NCBI GenBank assembly: GCA_900543975.1
Contig: UQTI01000070.1
Location: 1-14,916 of the forward strand
DNA from: an uncultured Prevotella sp.
Lineage (GTDB): Bacteria > Bacteroidota > Bacteroidia > Bacteroidales > Bacteroidaceae
Direction: 5' to 3'
Length of the DNA stretch: 14,916 nt
In this document: positions 13,157 to 14,916 of the stretch, piece by piece
Layout of the letters: each line of letters starts with the position of its first letter
How positions within the stretch are numbered: position 1 is the first letter of the stretch
The notes under the pieces: model-generated
What the model was told of the DNA's origin: nothing
The model's input: the letters and a program-made list of their open reading frames with translations, nothing else
Databases searched by the model: none
Position numbers and translations under genes: made by a program

Positions 13157-14916
13157 ATGATAAAAAACATAATGGAACGCAACGCTGGTGCAGCAGCTGG
13201 ACAGAGAGAGATGGATGTGCTAAGAAAGTATTTCCCCCAATGCTTCAGCGCTGATGGCGAGTTCGATATAGAAGCTTTCAAAGCGGCCTTGCCAGGTGGA
13301 ACAACGCTCACAGACGAGACAAGTGGTTTCAACTGGTTAGGCAAGAACTATGCCCGCATGCTTACCAACATGGACACGACTACGCTTATACGTCCTGACG
13401 AGGAGCATAATGCAAAGCCAGAAAACCGTGACAGCAAGAATGTTTATATTAGTGGCGACAACTTGGATGCCTTGCAGCATCTTGTAAAGTCGTATGGGGG
13501 CAAAGTGAAAGTGATTTATATCGATCCTCCATACAACACAGGAACGGATGGATTTGTCTACAACGACAAATTCAATTTCACCGCTGATGAGCTGGCCGTG
13601 CGTTTGGATATCTCTCCCGAACGTGCTGCACGCATCCTTAACATGACACGTCGTGGGAGCGCCAGCCATGCGGCTTGGCTCACATTCATGTTGCCCAGAC
13701 TGTCGTTTGCACGCGACTTGCTGACAGACGATGGCGTGATCTTTATTTCTATTGATGACAATGAGCAGGCTAATCTGAAGAATCTCTGTGATGAGGTGTT
13801 TGGAGAGGAATGTTTTGTTGCTGATTTTATATGGGAAAAGCGTGTTAATCGAGAAAATAGAAGTGAAACTTCTGTTCGACATGATTACGTTTTGTGCTAT
13901 TCTAAGAATTATTATAGCGATGAAATTAAAAGACTAAATCAGCTACCGATGTCAGGAAGGGCTTTGGCTAATTATAGTAACCCAGACAATGATCCTAGAG
14001 GACTTTGGAAATCGGATCCTGCTCATGCCCAAGCGGGGCATGGAGTAGAATCTCAATTTTATACAGTAGTTGCTCCTAATGGCAAGAGACATGAGTTACC
14101 TAGTGGTCGCTGTTGGATATACAACGAGAAAGACATGAACGAGGCCATTAAAGACAATCGCATCTGGTTTGGAAAGGATGGAAATGGAGTTCCTCGCGTA
14201 AAAACATATCTTTATGCTAAAGATAGAGGATTAACTCCAGAAACTATGATTTTTGCAAAAGATGGTTCGACAAATGAAAACGCCAAAAATGAATTAAAAG
14301 AATTGTTTGATGGAGTCGCTGTCTTTGAAACGCCAAAACCAGTAAAATTGATTAAGTACTTATTTAATATGGCAATTAAAGACGGTCTTGTTGTAGACTT
14401 CTTTGGGGGATCATCTTCTACAGCCCATGCTATAATGGAAATGAATTTGGATAATAAAAACTTACATTACATCCTTGTTCAATGGCAAGAGGAATGCAAG
14501 CCAGACAGCGAAGCCTTCAAGGCAGGTTACAAGACCATCGACCAAATAGGCATGGAGCGTATTAAACGGGCCGCAAAGAAGATAAAGGAGGCCAACCCTC
14601 TCTTCTCAGGCGACCTCGGCTTTAAGCATTACACCTTGGAAGAGCCAAAGCAAGATGCCCTGTTGCTGATGGAGCAATTCGATCCGATAAGCAACAACAT
14701 CACACCGTTGAGTGTAGACAATTTTGGATTGGAAACCGTTCTCCGCACATGGCTTGTGGCAGACGGCTATGGCTTGACAGAAGATGCTGAAGAAGTTATG
14801 CTTGGCAATTACAAAGCCTATTGGAAGGGCGACCATCTCTATCTGATAAATCCCGACCACAACTTCGATGCCAGCAGCATTGCTGCTTTGATGGACAAAT
14901 ATAACGGTGAGCAGTT
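13157..14916 (+). CDS. mod: Type III restriction-modification DNA methyltransferase Mod (partial)
   Basis: The modification subunit of a type III restriction system, an N6-adenine methyltransferase that also supplies sequence recognition for the Res subunit. The frame starts at ATG 13157 (MIKNIMERN; ATG 13172 is an alternative) and stays open to the right edge, giving 586 codons of an expected 620-680. Motif IV DPPYNTGTDGFVYND is at 123-137 and motif I (DFFGGSSSTAHAIME) starts at 414, so the order is the beta-class order with the target-recognition domain between them. NVYISGDNLDALQHL before motif IV is also typical of Mod proteins. Motif I reads FGGSSS in place of the usual F(A/S)GSGTT form. 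The centre of the gene is strongly AT-rich. A res gene is expected beyond the edge. Confidence 0.93.
   Translation, partial: MIKNIMERNAGAAAGQREMDVLRKYFPQCFSADGEFDIEAFKAALPGGTTLTDETSGFNWLGKNYARMLTNMDTTTLIRPDEEHNAKPENRDSKNVYISGDNLDALQHLVKSYGGKVKVIYIDPPYNTGTDGFVYNDKFNFTADELAVRLDISPERAARILNMTRRGSASHAAWLTFMLPRLSFARDLLTDDGVIFISIDDNEQANLKNLCDEVFGEECFVADFIWEKRVNRENRSETSVRHDYVLCYSKNYYSDEIKRLNQLPMSGRALANYSNPDNDPRGLWKSDPAHAQAGHGVESQFYTVVAPNGKRHELPSGRCWIYNEKDMNEAIKDNRIWFGKDGNGVPRVKTYLYAKDRGLTPETMIFAKDGSTNENAKNELKELFDGVAVFETPKPVKLIKYLFNMAIKDGLVVDFFGGSSSTAHAIMEMNLDNKNLHYILVQWQEECKPDSEAFKAGYKTIDQIGMERIKRAAKKIKEANPLFSGDLGFKHYTLEEPKQDALLLMEQFDPISNNITPLSVDNFGLETVLRTWLVADGYGLTEDAEEVMLGNYKAYWKGDHLYLINPDHNFDASSIAALMDKYNGEQ
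13830..14475 (+). other. AT-rich target-recognition segment inside mod
   Basis: Hand counts of 60-base blocks give about 32 percent GC at 13861-13920, 32 percent at 14221-14280 and 27 percent at 14341-14400, against 62 percent at 13621-13680 and about 51 percent at 14521-14640. The segment corresponds to the region between motif IV and the end of motif I, where type III Mod proteins carry target recognition. The boundaries are judged by eye. Confidence 0.65.

Overview
The window looks like chromosomal DNA from a member of the Bacteroidales, most likely Prevotella or a close relative. The evidence is the gene order (DUF3098 protein, uppP, truB, queA, folK), the protein sequences (a QueA with two extra inserts, a CarboxypepD_reg plus beta-barrel outer-membrane protein), weak Shine-Dalgarno sequences, and two matches to the Bacteroidetes -7 promoter element TAnnTTTG. 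Genus is an inference; no rRNA or other marker is present.

Layout. 1-251 is non-coding and full of short tandem repeats. 252-3875 is a compact rightward housekeeping run: a two-helix DUF3098 membrane protein, undecaprenyl-diphosphatase UppP (recycling of the cell-wall lipid carrier), TruB (tRNA pseudouridine-55), QueA (queuosine synthesis, overlapping truB by 20 nt) and FolK (folate synthesis), with a 12-bp-stem hairpin between queA and folK. 3917-7429 encodes a 1170-residue protein of unknown function: exported N-terminus with a lipobox-like CSC, a long propeller-like region, one transmembrane helix and about 490 cytoplasmic residues. It has the topology of a sensor but no recognisable kinase.

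7430-8133 holds a hairpin, a candidate promoter, a leader with three copies of a 19-bp-period repeat, and a small exported basic protein of unknown function. 8134-9636 encodes an exported peptidase-T-like M20 metallopeptidase whose mature N-terminus carries a PAWPS(N/D) repeat; the small upstream protein has the same AWP motif at the end of its signal peptide. Two convergent terminators (about 9650-9687 plus strand, 9748-9715 minus strand) separate this from a leftward gene (12805-9821) for a 994-residue TonB-receptor-like outer-membrane beta-barrel protein with a Gly/Arg-rich tail. After an AT-rich divergent intergenic region, a type III restriction-modification Mod methyltransferase starts at 13157 and runs off the right edge. 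Its central target-recognition segment is much more AT-rich than both its ends, a sign of domain exchange.

The left half is conserved core genome; the right half (from about 7430) is envelope and defence content. No tRNA, rRNA, insertion sequence or CRISPR array was seen. The best candidates for something undescribed are the 1170-residue sensor-like protein, the PAWP-repeat exported pair with its repeat-bearing leader, and the mosaic mod gene with a T10 tract in its promoter region.
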